In this document: piece after piece, positions 12,901 through 27,814 of the stretch | How the letters are laid out: each line of letters starts with the position of its first letter | Numbering within the stretch: position 1 is the first letter of the stretch | Source: Pogonophryne albipinna | Lineage: Eukaryota > Chordata > Actinopteri > Perciformes > Artedidraconidae | DNA length: 64,000 nucleotides | Assembly (NCBI GenBank): GCA_028583405.1 | Contig: CM053264.1 | Coordinates: 9,975,030 to 10,039,029 of the forward strand | Direction of reading: 5' to 3' | Translations under genes and position numbers: made by a program | Notes under the pieces: model-generated | The model's database searches: none | The model's input: only the letters and a program-made list of their open reading frames with translations | What the model was told of the DNA's origin: nothing

Positions 12901-14540
12901 GCACTTGTTGAATGTCGGTTATCTGGTATTAAAATGTAGAGGAAGTTATTCTGCATAAATCCATTTTTGGTAGAACATTAAACTGCAGCTCTATAATCAG
13001 TAATATTAAGTCAACCCTATTCTTTCTTATTTCCTTTTCCTGTGGAGACTCTTTCTCAGAAATAAGTGACATATTTAAAAGATAATAATCCACATTTGAG
13101 TTGATTGCTTTCCGGGGCATTTACTCTGTCCTCCAAAAGAAGAAACTCCAGCTTGCAGAGTTCCAGCTAAGTTTAAACACCTTTTTTTGCAAGTTTTCCA
13201 AAGATCTTTGGTTAATTAGTGAGCAACAGGTGTGTTTCCTCTGAGATATGACAGTGGTTCTGACCTTGTGTATAACCTCCGGCTGGCAGTAGATCACACA
13301 GGTTTTCACGAGACAGGCTTGCAGATTTAAGCAGTGGAAGGCTGCACTTTGTAGGGTTATTGCAGACGAGTACCATCAAGGGCTGTTGCATTAACTCACA
13401 AAGCACACCCCACCCGCTCCCTGACTCCTCTGTATTAAAATAAAAAAAGCCTGATTGAGCTTGACTCCGCTCTCAGCTCTGATATGTCAAGAGAACTTGA
13501 CCCGGTTTTAGTCAACCCCCCGCCACTCTGTCTCATGTCCCTGCTGCTGCTGCTGCTGTGGGATAATCAATATGTGTGTCTTATAATAAGCCTTAGTGAA
13601 CATGTATGCGGGGGAATGGAACATTCAGACTCCATGTCACCGTGGAGACAAATCTTTCAGGAGCCTCGGTGCTAACTCCGATGAGACAAGTCGTCCTTAA
13701 GACAAAAGGCTTCCCTCGGTTAAAAACACAGCTGCAGTCTTTGTGTTTGGCTCTCATTTCACAAGTCTGATGGAAATGTGCAGCTGAGGCATTCATTCCC
13801 GAGTGCACGGGGGGAGAGAACGTGATTGAATGGAAGCAGAGGAGGAGAAGAGTGAGGAATGCAGAAAGTGAACCATTATTCATGCAACACAACATGTTGA
13901 CCCATTTGTTCCAAAGACTTTTGAGAAAGCCTGATTATGTTTTTGCATCGGTAATTGATTCTCTTCCTTTCTGAACGAGGTCCAGGCCCCATGTTTGACT
14001 TGATTCAGAGGATTATCGAGCTTAAAATGGAGAGAGGCCTCAAACTCTAACGACAAAAATCCCTTCTTTCCTTATCGTGTCCTCGTTTTGCCTAACAAAG
14101 TGCAGCAGTGTGGTCTTCCGGCCTCCTCTCCCTTTCTGGAGCTGGCTAAACTCGGGATCTGTAATTGGTTCCCTGGCCCTGCGACACCTCAAAAGGCTTA
14201 CCATCATTACTGCAGAGGAACCAGAAGGAAGACGGAGCAAGATTCCCGACAATGATCTTTCCCTAGTGAGCAGGGCCTGCAAGAAGAACTGTTGTTTTGG
14301 AACAAAGACGTCCTTTCATGCAGATACAAAACTATGTTTGTAAACTTACAGAAAAGAAAATGATTTCTGGTGTGGAAGTTTCGAGACAAATGGTGGCATA
14401 GTGATAGTGCACGTGTGGCTGTTTAACACAAATACCCACGACCAAATGCTGGGAAATTATCCTGCCTGTTTTGGTTAAGCAGGTTCAAGGAGGGAAGAGC
14501 TTTACATGCAGCTGCAGCCTAAGCATGCGATCATTAGTCA
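9960..14540. other. Unique non-coding sequence, no gene seen
   Basis: I see no credible gene, RNA gene or mobile-element end. A (CTG)n stretch of about five units lies at 13541-13557. Open frames of 60-110 codons are scattered on both strands and show no domain. Confidence 0.65.
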
Positions 14541-14546
14541 GTAATA

Positions 14547-14831
14547 CACTGAACAAAAATATAAATGCAACACTTTTGTTTTTGCTCCCATTTTTCATGA
14601 GATGAACTCAAAGACCTAAAACATTTTCTATATACACAAAATAACCATTTCTCTCAAATATTGTTCACAAATCTGAAAAAATCTGTGATAGTGAGCACTT
14701 CTCCTTTGCCGAGATAATCCATCCCACCTCACAGGTGTGGCATATCAAGATGCTGATTAGACAGCATGATTATTGCACAGGTGTGCCTTAGGCTGGCCAC
14801 AATAAAAGGCCACTCTGAAACGTGCAGTTTT
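14547..14831 (+). repeat. Left terminal inverted repeat of the Tc1-like element
   Basis: About 285 bp that pairs with 16805-17089 in inverted orientation with only scattered mismatches. It includes the outer end and an inner segment with the AATAAAAGGCCACTCTGAAA motif. The near-identity of the two arms suggests a fairly recent insertion or a recently amplified family. Confidence 0.93.
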
Positions 14832-14868
14832 GCTTTATTGGGGGGGTCTGGGGGGGTCCGAAAACCAG

Positions 14869-16791
14869 TCAGTGTCTGGTGTGACCACCATTTGCCTCAC
14901 GCAGTGCAACACATCTCCTTCGCATAGAGTTGATCAGGTTGTTGATTGTGGCCTGTGGAATGTTGGTCCACTCCTCTTCAATGGCTGTGCCAAGTTGCTG
15001 GATATTGGCAGGAACTGGAACACGCTGTCGTATACGCCGATCCAGAGCATCCCAAACACGCTCAATGGGTGACATGTCCGGTGAGTATGCTGGCCATGCA
15101 AGAACTGGGATGTTTTCAGCCTCCAGGAATTGTGTACATATCCTTGCAACCTGGGGCCGTGCATTATCATGCTGCAACATGAGGTGATGGTCGTGGATGA
15201 ATGGCACAACAATGGGCCTCAGGATCTCGTCACGGTATCTCTGTGCATTCACAATGCCATCAATAAAATGCACCTGTGTTCGTCGTCCATAACATACGCC
15301 TGCCCATACCATAACCCCACCACCACCACGGGCCACTCAATTCACAACATTGACATCAGAAAACCGCTCACCCACACAACGCCACACACGCTGTCTGCCA
15401 TCTGCCCTGAACAGTGAAAACCGGGATTCATCCGTGAAGAGAACACCTCTCCAACGTGCCAGACGCCATCGAATGTGAGCATTTGCCCACTCAAGTCGGT
15501 TACGACGACGAACCGGAGTCAGGTCGAGACCCCGATGAGGACGACGAGCATGCAGATGAGCTTCCCTGAGACGGTTTCTGACAGTTTGTGCAGAAATTCT
15601 TTGGTTATTGCAGATTATTATCATCTGATATTTGGGAAGTGTGTTACATTTGAAATGGCAGAAAGTCTTGTTGCAACTTCCAGATATTAAAAGAGGCCCC
15701 TTGAGTTTCTCTGGAAATTATCAATAAGTAGCAGTTAAGTGAATACTGTTTAAACAATACCTGTGTTTGTGTTTTGTATTGGTTTCTCTGTTTTATCCTT
15801 TCATAAATGTGAGGACTAAAACTTGCTCAAACATTCTGGGGTGCTTGGAGTTAACAGGTTTTATTGCCCTGTGGGGGAGGTGTAGATGGCAGGGTGAGAG
15901 TTGGATGAGAGTTCCTTCTGCTTAAGATCTCCAGTATGTCATGTTTCAGGGAAGTCATCATATCTTGAATAGTATATGTATGTGTTTGATTACTTTGTAT
16001 TCATATGAGGGTATTAATATGTATTATCTTTGTGAACAAAGGGATACAGCTCAGGCCTCTGGAATGTGCAGGAAAGTGTGTGTGTGAAAGTCTATGCAGG
16101 AAAGTGAGATAACGGACGCCAGATACATTTTATTACCATCTCAGAGACACTTGTTTATTATCCTGGCTGGCTCGCGCTGATTCGCTAAGAAAAGTCATCT
16201 TTTACATCTTCCAATGAGATAGACTGACTCGGCTCCTCCGGTGATTTTTGGGTATAAAAGTTGGGTTTGAATTTAGTTCATTCTTTTTGCTGGCTGGCTG
16301 GCTCAAATGCATCAGGTAAAGTTGGGATCCCAAAGATAACTGTATTGAATTTGTACTGTATTTGATTGTATTGCATTGTCATATTACCATTAAAGTAGAT
16401 TATTGTTTAACGGTTACTTGGTAGCTCTGGATTCCTTCCTGTGTTATAACCAGCTAGATAAGGACGCGCGGAGGTTTGAAAAGCGGACAAGTTATCCCTT
16501 TTAATCTCTATCATTATGCAAACCGATTGTTGCAGCAGCTGTCCGAGTGGCTGGTCTCAGACGATCTTGGAGGTGAACATGCTGGATGTGGAGGTCCTGG
16601 GCTGGTGTGGTTACACGTGGTCTGCGGTTGTGAGGCCGGTTGGATGTACTGCCAAATTCTCTGAAACGCCTTTGGAGACGCCTTTGGAGACAGAAATGAA
16701 CAATCAATTCACGGGCAACAGCTCTGGTGGACATTCCTGCTGTCAGCATGCCAATTGCACGCTCCCTCAAAACTTGCTACATCTGTGGCAT
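14869..16791 (-). pseudogene. Tc1-like transposase, broken by two stops and an LTR insertion
   Basis: This is a cut-and-paste transposase of the Tc1/mariner DDE superfamily, read right to left. The likely start ATG is at 16791-16789. A TAG follows at codon 5 (16779-16777). The paired N-terminal DNA-binding region (RERAIGMLTAGMSTRAVARE onward) ends at IGLHN, where a solo LTR interrupts the gene (15609-16513). The frame resumes with QRISAQTVRNRLREAH. The catalytic domain shows LFTDESRFSLF (first Asp) and the LQHDNARPQ block (second Asp). The third residue lies in YSPDMSPIERVWD, which carries the glutamate of the DD34E type. A TGA at 15337-15339 splits the catalytic half in two. The normal stop is at 14869-14871. 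A tandem 12-bp duplication of the GTCTCCAAAGGC block near 16670-16690 adds four residues between the helix-turn-helix segments. Confidence 0.93.
15609..16513 (+). mobile_element. Solo LTR (retrovirus-like or Gypsy-type) inserted in the Tc1 transposase
   Basis: The 905-bp insertion begins TGCAG and ends ATCA, so it has TG...CA termini, and it is flanked by the 4-bp duplication TTAT (15605-15608 and 16514-16517). Deleting it with one TTAT restores the transposase frame exactly across IGLHNQRIS. Inside are a CCAAT box (16211-16215), a TATA box TATAAAAG (16253-16260) and a downstream polyadenylation-like ATTAAA (16389-16394), in plus-strand order as in an LTR. No internal coding region is present, so it is a solo LTR left by recombination. 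A 4-bp duplication fits gammaretrovirus-like endogenous elements and some Gypsy elements. I cannot name the family. Confidence 0.88.
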
Positions 16792-16804
16792 TGTGCTGTG
16801 TGAT

Positions 16805-17089
16805 AAAACTGAACATTTCAGAGTGGCCTTTTATTGTGGCCAGCCTAAGGCACACCTGTGCAATAATCATGCTGTCTAATCAGCATCTTGATATGCCACA
16901 CCTGTGAGGTGGGATGGATTATCTCGGCAAAGGAGAAGTGCTCACTATCACAGATTTTTTCAGATTTGTGAACAATATTTGAGAGAAATGGTTATTTTGT
17001 GTGTATAGAAAATGTTTTAGATCTTTGAGTTCATCTCATGAAAAATGGGAGCAAAAACAAAAGTGTTGCATTTATATTTTTGTTCAGTG
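16805..17089 (-). repeat. Right terminal inverted repeat of the Tc1-like element
   Basis: This is the mirror of 14547-14831. It lies upstream of the transposase start, so it would have contained the element's own promoter region. It is followed by the TA target duplication at 17090-17091. Confidence 0.93.
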
Positions 17090-17094
17090 TATAT

Positions 17095-18240
17095 CGTACC
17101 TGTAGTGCAATCTGACTTTCATTTAGATAAAGCGTTGTGGTGATGGCTCGTAAAAATGACACCTGGAGTTGTGCATTAGTGTGATGATATAAATGTCCCA
17201 GCACTCATCACTTGGTTCAGTTTTCCATCAGCTGAATGCAAGCTGGCAGACTGAACTTTACAAGTAAAAACAGCACTACTTCCCCAGCTGTCACATTAGA
17301 GGCACCCAACTCTACTGTATTTTAAAGAATTCACACATTATATACAAGATAGTAGAAATGTATAATACTCAGTGTCAGACCAAAAGTATAGTGGATTTTC
17401 GGGAAAGTCGGTCCAAAATATAGAAAATACTCATTTTGAACTGTTGTATATAACATTGAATAATTACGTGGGCACATTAATGGACATTTTTACATTTCAA
17501 AGATAAATTGATAACATTACTCAAAACTTTTCAAAGCATTTGACTCAAAATTGTCAAATAAATGTTTCTTTATATTTTAGCTGTACCTTGTTTGCATTGT
17601 TTTTACATGTACTTTATTATTTCAGAAGTGAGAACACTTGTTTTATTTAAACACAAATATATATAAGGTTATCTAGGTTCTGTTTAAAATTATTCTATAA
17701 CCATTTAGGTAAATAAATAGATCCGAAAAACCCCTGTTTGACCAATGAAAAAAGATTGGGTAATCATTTTATTTCATGAGTTGATTACATTTGTTTGTTT
17801 CTTTAGTACAGTTTTTTTTTCCAGATCTAAGACAATAACTAAAATGTTAATATTGTAATACATACCAATACATTGGAACTATAACTTCACATCCCTATAA
17901 TTTAAATATGGCTGTTTTAAAATCTAAATAATAAACACAGTACTCATCAAGCTCTTATATAATACAAAAAACTAGAGATAATTTCAGCATTTTATCAAAA
18001 GCAAACTACCCTCAGTAAACATGGGGGTGTGCATGTGAGTAATGGTAGAGGGCTCCAGCAGAGACAATCGCACACTCCGACAATTAGAGGTTATGTGGAG
18101 ATTTTTTTTGGGATCACTTCCACTGTGGACTATCCCCTCTGCAGGATGTCACAGTGTTTCGCTCGCAGCAGCTGTCACACTGCGATGGGAAACCATTACA
18201 TTTGGATCTCTTTAACCGTGGCGAAATGTTCAGTGTACAC
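17095..18240. other. AT-rich unique sequence, no gene seen
   Basis: The 17330-18000 part is notably AT-rich, with many short A/T runs, and no element ends are visible. A 90-codon frame at 18029-18301 runs into a poly-A tract and has no recognisable content. Confidence 0.6.
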
Positions 18241-18246
18241 TGCAGC

Positions 18247-18264
18247 AAAAAAAAAAAAAAAAAA
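18247..18264. repeat. Poly-A tract, 18 bases
   Basis: An uninterrupted run of 18 A. No LINE or SINE body is recognisable immediately upstream, so I do not call it a retroposon tail. Confidence 0.9.
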
Positions 18265-18299
18265 TGGAGGAGTTTCTATTAAAGCGGTTTTAAATCCTT

Positions 18300-21563
<3,264 letters not shown>

Positions 21564-21569
21564 CAAACG

Positions 21570-22800
21570 CAATTATATTAAATGCTTCAGGGTTTTTTGA
21601 TATGAATAAAACATGCCAATGATTCCCCCTCAGGATGTTCTGGAAATTCTAATCAGGGAAACGTATGAGTTGCATGAAAAATATTTGTAGCGCCCTTGTC
21701 TCCACGTGTTGTGTGTGTGGGATATGATGTGATCACGATTGGGAACGGGGCTATAGATTTTCAACGTGGTAGACAAACGTCTGTTGACAGTGATATCTCA
21801 CTGCCCCCCCTCCTCCTCTCTGATGTTATTAAGCAGTCCCCTTCTGGCAAAGATTACAAACTGCCTACATAATTGACATTCAAAACAATTATGTATAGTT
21901 TAGGGCCTGGTTTTCTAAACTGTGGGCAGGGACCAACAATGGGTTGGAGGGCTGCTTCTGCAGGATACGCACGTCTCGGGATAACAACACGGAGAGAATG
22001 GGTTCATTGCATTCAGTCCGTCACAGTGATTAATCAAACCTGAAAGAATCTGTCAGGGTAACAGTGTTTTATTTAAATATAAAAGCAAAGTACGATAAGA
22101 AGCTAGTGGTTTTTTGCTCATGGTTTTGTTCTAAATTACACAAAGTTTTGTCTTTTTTATGGATTAAAAGCTTGGGGGCTTCTTTTTTCTTTACCATTAA
22201 TCAACTTCAGGGTTAGTTACAAGTTCATCTCAAAGTGCACGGGGTGACAAATACACCGCAAAACTATGTAGAGATGCACTTTCGCTGCACGTTTGTGGTT
22301 CAGAGTGAGTTCATGGACAGTGGAAACAGTGTAGTGGGACACATCTTTACACTTAACTATCAGCACAGCCTTGCTCCTGCACTTTAACTTATATCACAGC
22401 ACTGCACGTGTGAATGAGTCATGGCTAAATGGGATAATGAGTCCACAATGTTCCTGGGAGCCGCACAAAGCCACCATGCTAATGGAGTATGTGTGTTTTC
22501 TGCTCCGGTAGTGACAGTAAGAGGAGCCTGTTTTAACCTACAACACACTAAACCTGGTAATGCATACGTCTATATCTGCAGTTCACTTGTGTGTTCTGGA
22601 GGTGATTCAGACAACAGTCTTTTGAATGCAATCACTTTGAGAATCTGAAAAAATATAAGTATTTCTAACAGTTTCCTTACTTGTTGCAACTCCATCAAAT
22701 TAGTACAACTACATTATTCATGGTTAAGGCTTAGACATCCATGCCAGGAAATGTTAAGTAGAGCTGTGTGGCCCTTGGTACTCCTTGGCTATTCATATCA
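21570..22800. other. Unique non-coding sequence, no gene seen
   Basis: No reading frame with domain content and no element termini. A C-rich CCCCCCC run occurs at about 21804. Otherwise nothing stands out. Confidence 0.6.
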
Positions 22801-22810
22801 TTTGATATGT

Positions 22811-22846
22811 ACCTGAACCTGAACCTGAACCTGAACCTGAACCTGA
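22811..22846. repeat. (ACCTGA)6 hexamer tandem repeat
   Basis: Six perfect copies of a 6-bp unit. A 62-codon minus-strand frame through it reads alternating Arg-Phe and is a repeat artefact. Confidence 0.97.
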
Positions 22847-22849
22847 TGT

Positions 22850-25800
22850 ATGTGATTGCTGAGCAACACAGTGTTCTATATACTTTAAAATCCACTGTCA
22901 AGTGGATAAACTTGTACAAACAGTGGAATTAGTAATGTTTTGGATAAGATGTACGGCATGCAGATCTTCTCAGGCAGACTGTTTATGTTCTTGTAAGATG
23001 TGGTGGAAAATACATCAACATTACTACACGCAAATAAGCTAAATAAGCTGGATGAAGCATACTGTAGCAAAACAAATCTTGAGTAAAAGCCATTCCATTA
23101 TTTATCATTGCTTTCAATCACCCACATAATAGCGTACTAATTAACCTTTTCACAGATGGAGATGTACGGCCAATTACCCAACTGGATTGGCACAGACCGT
23201 TGATCACCGAAGATGTAAAATGGGGGAAAGTGATAACCGCGGCTGTCTGTTCTGATGGGCTGACGCTGCCCGCTGCTCATCAACAAAAACATCAGCCCTC
23301 GCTGTCTGAGTCTCATCAAACTGCAACATAAAAAGCACAGAGATACAGTTTATCTCAGCGGAAATAGGACCGGCTGAACCCAGTTAACCGACGGTGTATT
23401 ATGCATGGGGTCCATGTGGAGTATGATAAAATCCCCTGTCGAAAATTACTTCTGATAAAGGTCATCCGGTTAAAGACTTGCTGGATGTTACCCACATATT
23501 TAATTCACCGCTGGCTGCTGCTGCACTGCTCCACATCCAATGGATTGTTAAAAAGGACATTCAAAATAACCTAGAATGTGTCTTTAAATGTACAAGAACT
23601 ATCCTAAATACAATGTTATCTCTTTGAAAAGGAATACTTTGGGTCATTTATTCATAACTATGTACTCAATTATAGTCCCAAAGGGGTGTTTGATCTGGTT
23701 TCACGAGTAAACTTCATAAAGAAGAAATGGTTTTTTAGAAGGACATTAATCTATTTGTTTTAGGAAGCAGTATCAGCATTTTAGATACAGAACATTTTCT
23801 AAAATAGGTGACAAATTGTATCCTTAAACAATTAGATCATACCTGCTACTTTATTCACAATATTTTTTCAACATGACTGCAGGATTTTTCACAACAAACT
23901 GGGAAAAGAAGGTTTAATAAATGTGCTAAATGGCATGTAGGATCCATACAATAAACATCAAATGATATGTTGCTATAACATCATTTACACTTCAAGGTCA
24001 AGGAACCAAATCATGTGAGAAATTGTGCTTTGGAGCCATCTTCAGACTTCAAAAAAGTATTGACTGCTATATATAGATCCCCAACTGGGATCACAGTCTT
24101 GGATAATAGACCCAGCTTCCCCCTGCACTGACACCCTGACGCCCCCCCCCTGTGGACTGGCTGACACGCTGTTCTTTGATCTTTGTGGACATTTTTCATG
24201 TCTACAAGTAGCGAAAAATGCACCAGAAGGGTAGACTATCCCCCTGTCATTTGAGAGGAGGAAAAGCAGACTTGTCCTTTAATGCTACGCAGCGGGTGAA
24301 GGCGATTAATCTCTGCCTGTCTCTTGTTTCCTAATCAGCTCGTGAAGTCGCGATGCACCGCGCCGTTTGTGAATGGCGCCGACATCAGAGGCTGCTTGGC
24401 CGATCGGCTGCTCCATCTGCCCTGATGGACAGCGCCAGATTGGAGGCGCTTCCTGGCTCTTCTCCACATGTCCATGCACCCTCTAGATGACTGGGTCCCC
24501 ACCAAATGACTTGTCACTTTGATACCAGAGCAAACATTAGCCCCCTGTTACATTTCCAGAATATGTAGTTTAAGCTATGCAGGGACGTGCACATGGATCA
24601 TATTGTGTCATTTTGCAACCTGTATCTACACCATGTGTTAATAACAACAACAACAATTTGCACAAAAGCACAATTACAGTACATATCATCCAATGCCATT
24701 ATGTGTCTGTACAGTATGTGTCTATATATCTATCTATTAAGTCTCAGCACTAATCAGGTATTGCATAACAATTGTGAGTGTGATTTATAAGACTGTGTCC
24801 AAGAACAAAGACATGCTGCACTATAATGTGCCTCACTGGAGGCTTTGAAGTGCACATTCATATATGTAAATAGTACTTGTTAGAAGCACACAGTGATACA
24901 AAATTAATTTGAGTCAACATCATTTAAAAGATATTGCATAGTAAGAGTATTTCCGAGCTTGTGGAGGAGTATAGTGAAACTAAAACTAAGTTGGATTTTA
25001 AATGAAAGAATAAACACTGTATAAAGAGAACATTTTTTACAAGTGAAATGCTATTTCCAAAAAGAAAGAGAGCTTTGAAATCCAGGGCTGTCCTTGATCT
25101 TCACTGCCAATAGAATATTTTACAAAAGTGGAAAGGGGGCAGTGAGACATTAGATTTGGGCGCTATCCTACACAGATTCCATCAAAAGAAAATGACTTTG
25201 CAGGCATGGACTCAAAAATATACAAAGTTTAAATTGTCAAGTCTGTTTTAGCTGTGACTGCTATCAAAGTCGACTGGCTAGAAAATATAAAAGTGTAGCT
25301 AAGAGGGGCAGTAACATTTTAGTTTTGAACTTTATTCCATGTGGAGTTGAAAGAGATGGCTTTGAAGGCTGGGATCAGAGTTCTGGGACTTTAAGCTTAA
25401 ACATGTTGCTTGATGAAAATAACCTAAGCAAATATCAGTGTAGGGATTAGAGTCCTTTATCCAAGGCCAATGCGTTCCACAATTCAGTATTTCCCTCCTT
25501 TTTCCAATGCTACAGCGTTTTATAAAAGTACGTCCAGTTCTTTCTTCATGTTCCTGCTGACAAACAAACACACTGTAGAGAAACCATGACCTCCTTGGGC
25601 CAAGGTGATGACTCTAAACTCAGTAGCCTACCAACAACTTATCGTGTAACATAAACCATAATGGTTAAACAACAAGACCAGAGGTTGCTTTGTTCAAAGG
25701 TAGTGTTTTCTCTGAAGAGAAACCATGTGACCTTATTCTACAATAACGAAGAACTGAAAAGGTTCATGGACAACTTGAATGTTTGGTTCATTTCATGTAA
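22850..25800. other. Unique non-coding sequence, possible regulatory DNA
   Basis: No gene is seen. Two GC-balanced, repeat-free stretches (about 23130-23540 and 24290-24520) differ in texture from their AT-rich surroundings and are candidates for conserved regulatory DNA. A CCCCCCCCC run at about 24142 is the only other simple feature. Confidence 0.4.
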
Positions 25801-25809
25801 TCCCTAGAG

Positions 25810-26402
25810 CAGGGGTGTCAAACTCAAGGCCCGGGGGCCAAATCCGGCCCGCGACTTCATTTTCTGTGGCCCCACAAGAGCTCTGAAAGAATATAATATG
25901 TTTATCATACGGTTACATGGCGATTTACAGAAGCACGTTGCCCATAAACGACATGTCCCACATTGCATCTCAAATTGGACTTTCTTCTCAGAATTTGACT
26001 TTTTTTCTTCAAAATATGCCTTTTTTCTTATAATTTCCCCTTTTCTCAGAATTTGACTTTTTTTGTCACTTTTTTTTCTTCAAAATGTCACTTTGTTTTT
26101 CAAAATGTCACTTGTTTATTTATTTTTTCAGAATTTGGCTTTTCTTTTTAAATCATTTTGTGACATTCTCACTGAAGAGACTTGCAATGACTTGCCCTAG
26201 ACTTCTGCTTTCAGACGTAGTTAATTATGAAGTTATTACCCTATCAGATAATAATCCAATGCAGAGGCAATCATGTAATATAATGCATTATTTTATATAT
26301 ATTTATATATGTATTTTGATATAGTCTTAAAGTTACAACCGGCCCTTTGAGTGCAACCATCATCCTACGTGGCCCGTGATGAAATTGAGTTTGACACCCC
26401 TG
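25810..26402. mobile_element. Non-autonomous hAT-type element, 593 bp
   Basis: A perfect 18-bp terminal inverted repeat, CAGGGGTGTCAAACTCAA, is present at both ends. The 8-bp target duplication CCCTAGAG flanks the element (25802-25809 and 26403-26410). Eight-base duplications with CA...TG ends are diagnostic of hAT. No transposase frame is present, so it depended on a relative. The interior (25980-26150) is T-rich and consists of degenerate repeats of CAGAATTTGACTTTTT and TTCAAAATGTCACTTT. Confidence 0.93.
25980..26150. repeat. Degenerate T-rich minisatellite inside the hAT element
   Basis: Units of about 19-22 bp with the cores CAGAATTTGACTTTTTT and TTCAAAATGTCACTTTTTT recur at least six times with variation. 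The array is confined between the hAT termini, so it is part of the element rather than a later locus-specific expansion. Confidence 0.7.
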
Positions 26403-26523
26403 CCCTAGAGCATTTACCGCTTATGTTGTGCCTGAGCTTACTGTACACACTGAATGGCCATTTGGGTGATTATAAAACACTGACCCAGCCTCAGGATGTC
26501 TGTGACACTATGAAAAACACCTG

Positions 26524-27807
26524 GGGCCTCATTTATAAAGCCTTGCTTAGGATTCAAATGGGAAGGTTGCTTACGTAGGACAAAGCAAATAAATCCGCAC
26601 AGACATTTTCCGATTTATAAAACACTGCGCACGCACGTCCTACGCTGGTTTCCCTTTATAAATCACAATCAACTTGAAAAGCGGCGCAGCTTTTGCGGAC
26701 TGCACGTAACGCCCATATTTGCCTATAAATAGTCAAAGAAACGCCCCGTATTAATATTCATTTTGACTGACTGCATGAAGAAGATCGCAGGATAAGTTGT
26801 TGGTTCTTTTGTGAAGGTCGAGATAAATCACATTGTTTGGTGGATGCAGTTTGAACCAGAGTAGCAGCATGGAGGTCGGATCGTCACCAAAATAAATAAA
26901 TAAGTGGTCCGAAAAAGTTAATGACAAAATACACATAACCTTCCTCAGGCAGTGTCAGTGTGTTTGTGCCGGGGACAGGAGGAGACCCCCCCCCATGATG
27001 AGAAACTGTAAGAAAGTATCGGGGGATCCCTGCGGAGTAGAGTCAATTCATTTTAATTTTTTTATTTGGTGGTTTGTGTTCCAGCTGTCAATCAGCTGTG
27101 CGCAGCGTCTCCACTGCAGCTTGTGCGTCTTAACCCCCCGCAGCAACTCTATCAACCACATACAGGAAATAAAACTAATGTGTTGTGTTATATCAGCTGC
27201 CAAATCTACCAAATATATGGTGTTCTTAGTTTCCATACCTCCTGTGTTTTATGAGCGACTTATCAAGTCTTAGCAAACGGCATAAAACACGATTAAACAT
27301 GATAGTATTTAAAACCATGCTCGTATCTACAACCTATAGAAAAAGCAAAACGACCTCAGTTTAGACGTAATTCTGTCCTCCTGCTTACCGCATCATTTAT
27401 GAGAAAACATTTCATAACATTAAGATAACATATTCGAGGTGGTTTTAAATAACATATCCGTATTTATTTATTTTTCGAAGTTATGTTTTTGTGTGCACTG
27501 AGGAGTCTCAAACAGGCGTTTGTTTAATCATTTCAAGATTGGCTTTAATACATTTTTGCAAATTAATTCTTCATATATGATAAATGAGAGGTAACATTTT
27601 GTTTATGGTATTATTTCCACATATTTCTCTCCACTCTTCCTTCTGCCAACGGTGTCGCAGTTTCTTGTCTCTCCCGTTTTTGGGTCAGAGTTTGCGTGGA
27701 GGACCGCACATTTTCCCGTCAAGTTTCTTTTTTATAAATCGCAACCATTGCTTAAAAACTGGCGTACGCCATCTTTTGAGCGTACGCACCGTTTATAAAT
27801 GAGGCCC
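26524..27807 (+). mobile_element. Harbinger-like DNA element, copy A, 1284 bp
   Basis: The ends GGGCCTCATTTATAAA and its complement are flanked by the 3-bp repeat CTG (26521-26523 and 27808-27810). Three-base duplications fit the PIF/Harbinger superfamily, although TWA is the more usual target. Sub-terminal inverted patches with CGTACGC-type motifs are present. No transposase frame remains. A degenerate plus-strand patch at 26899-26925 reads NKWSEKVND, resembling the Myb/SANT-like accessory protein of Harbinger elements; this is weak evidence. A second, shorter copy lies at 31797-32891 in the same orientation. Confidence 0.75.
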
Positions 27808-27814
27808 CTGAAGT

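Larger units (their letters stand above)
14547..17089 (-). mobile_element. Tc1-like DNA transposon, complete ends, non-autonomous, with nested solo LTR
   Basis: The ends CACTGAACAAAAATATAAA at 14547 and its complement at 17089 are flanked by TA on both sides (14545-14546 and 17090-17091), the Tc1/mariner target duplication. The inverted repeats are about 285 bp, much longer than the minimal Tc1 type. Removing the 905-bp nested insertion and one copy of its duplication gives about 1.63 kb, the normal length of fish Tc1 elements. The transposase lies on the minus strand, carries at least two in-frame stops and is split by the nested LTR, so the copy is dead. It closely resembles the Tc1-like family I know from salmonids and other teleosts. 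Confidence 0.95.

Noticed and set aside
22811..22846. Telomere-like hexamer
   Set aside because: The unit ACCTGA is not the vertebrate telomere unit TTAGGG/CCCTAA. It is an ordinary short tandem repeat.
22731..22919. Minus-strand frame with an Arg-Phe repeat
   Set aside because: It is the translation of six ACCTGA units. The rest of the frame has no domain.
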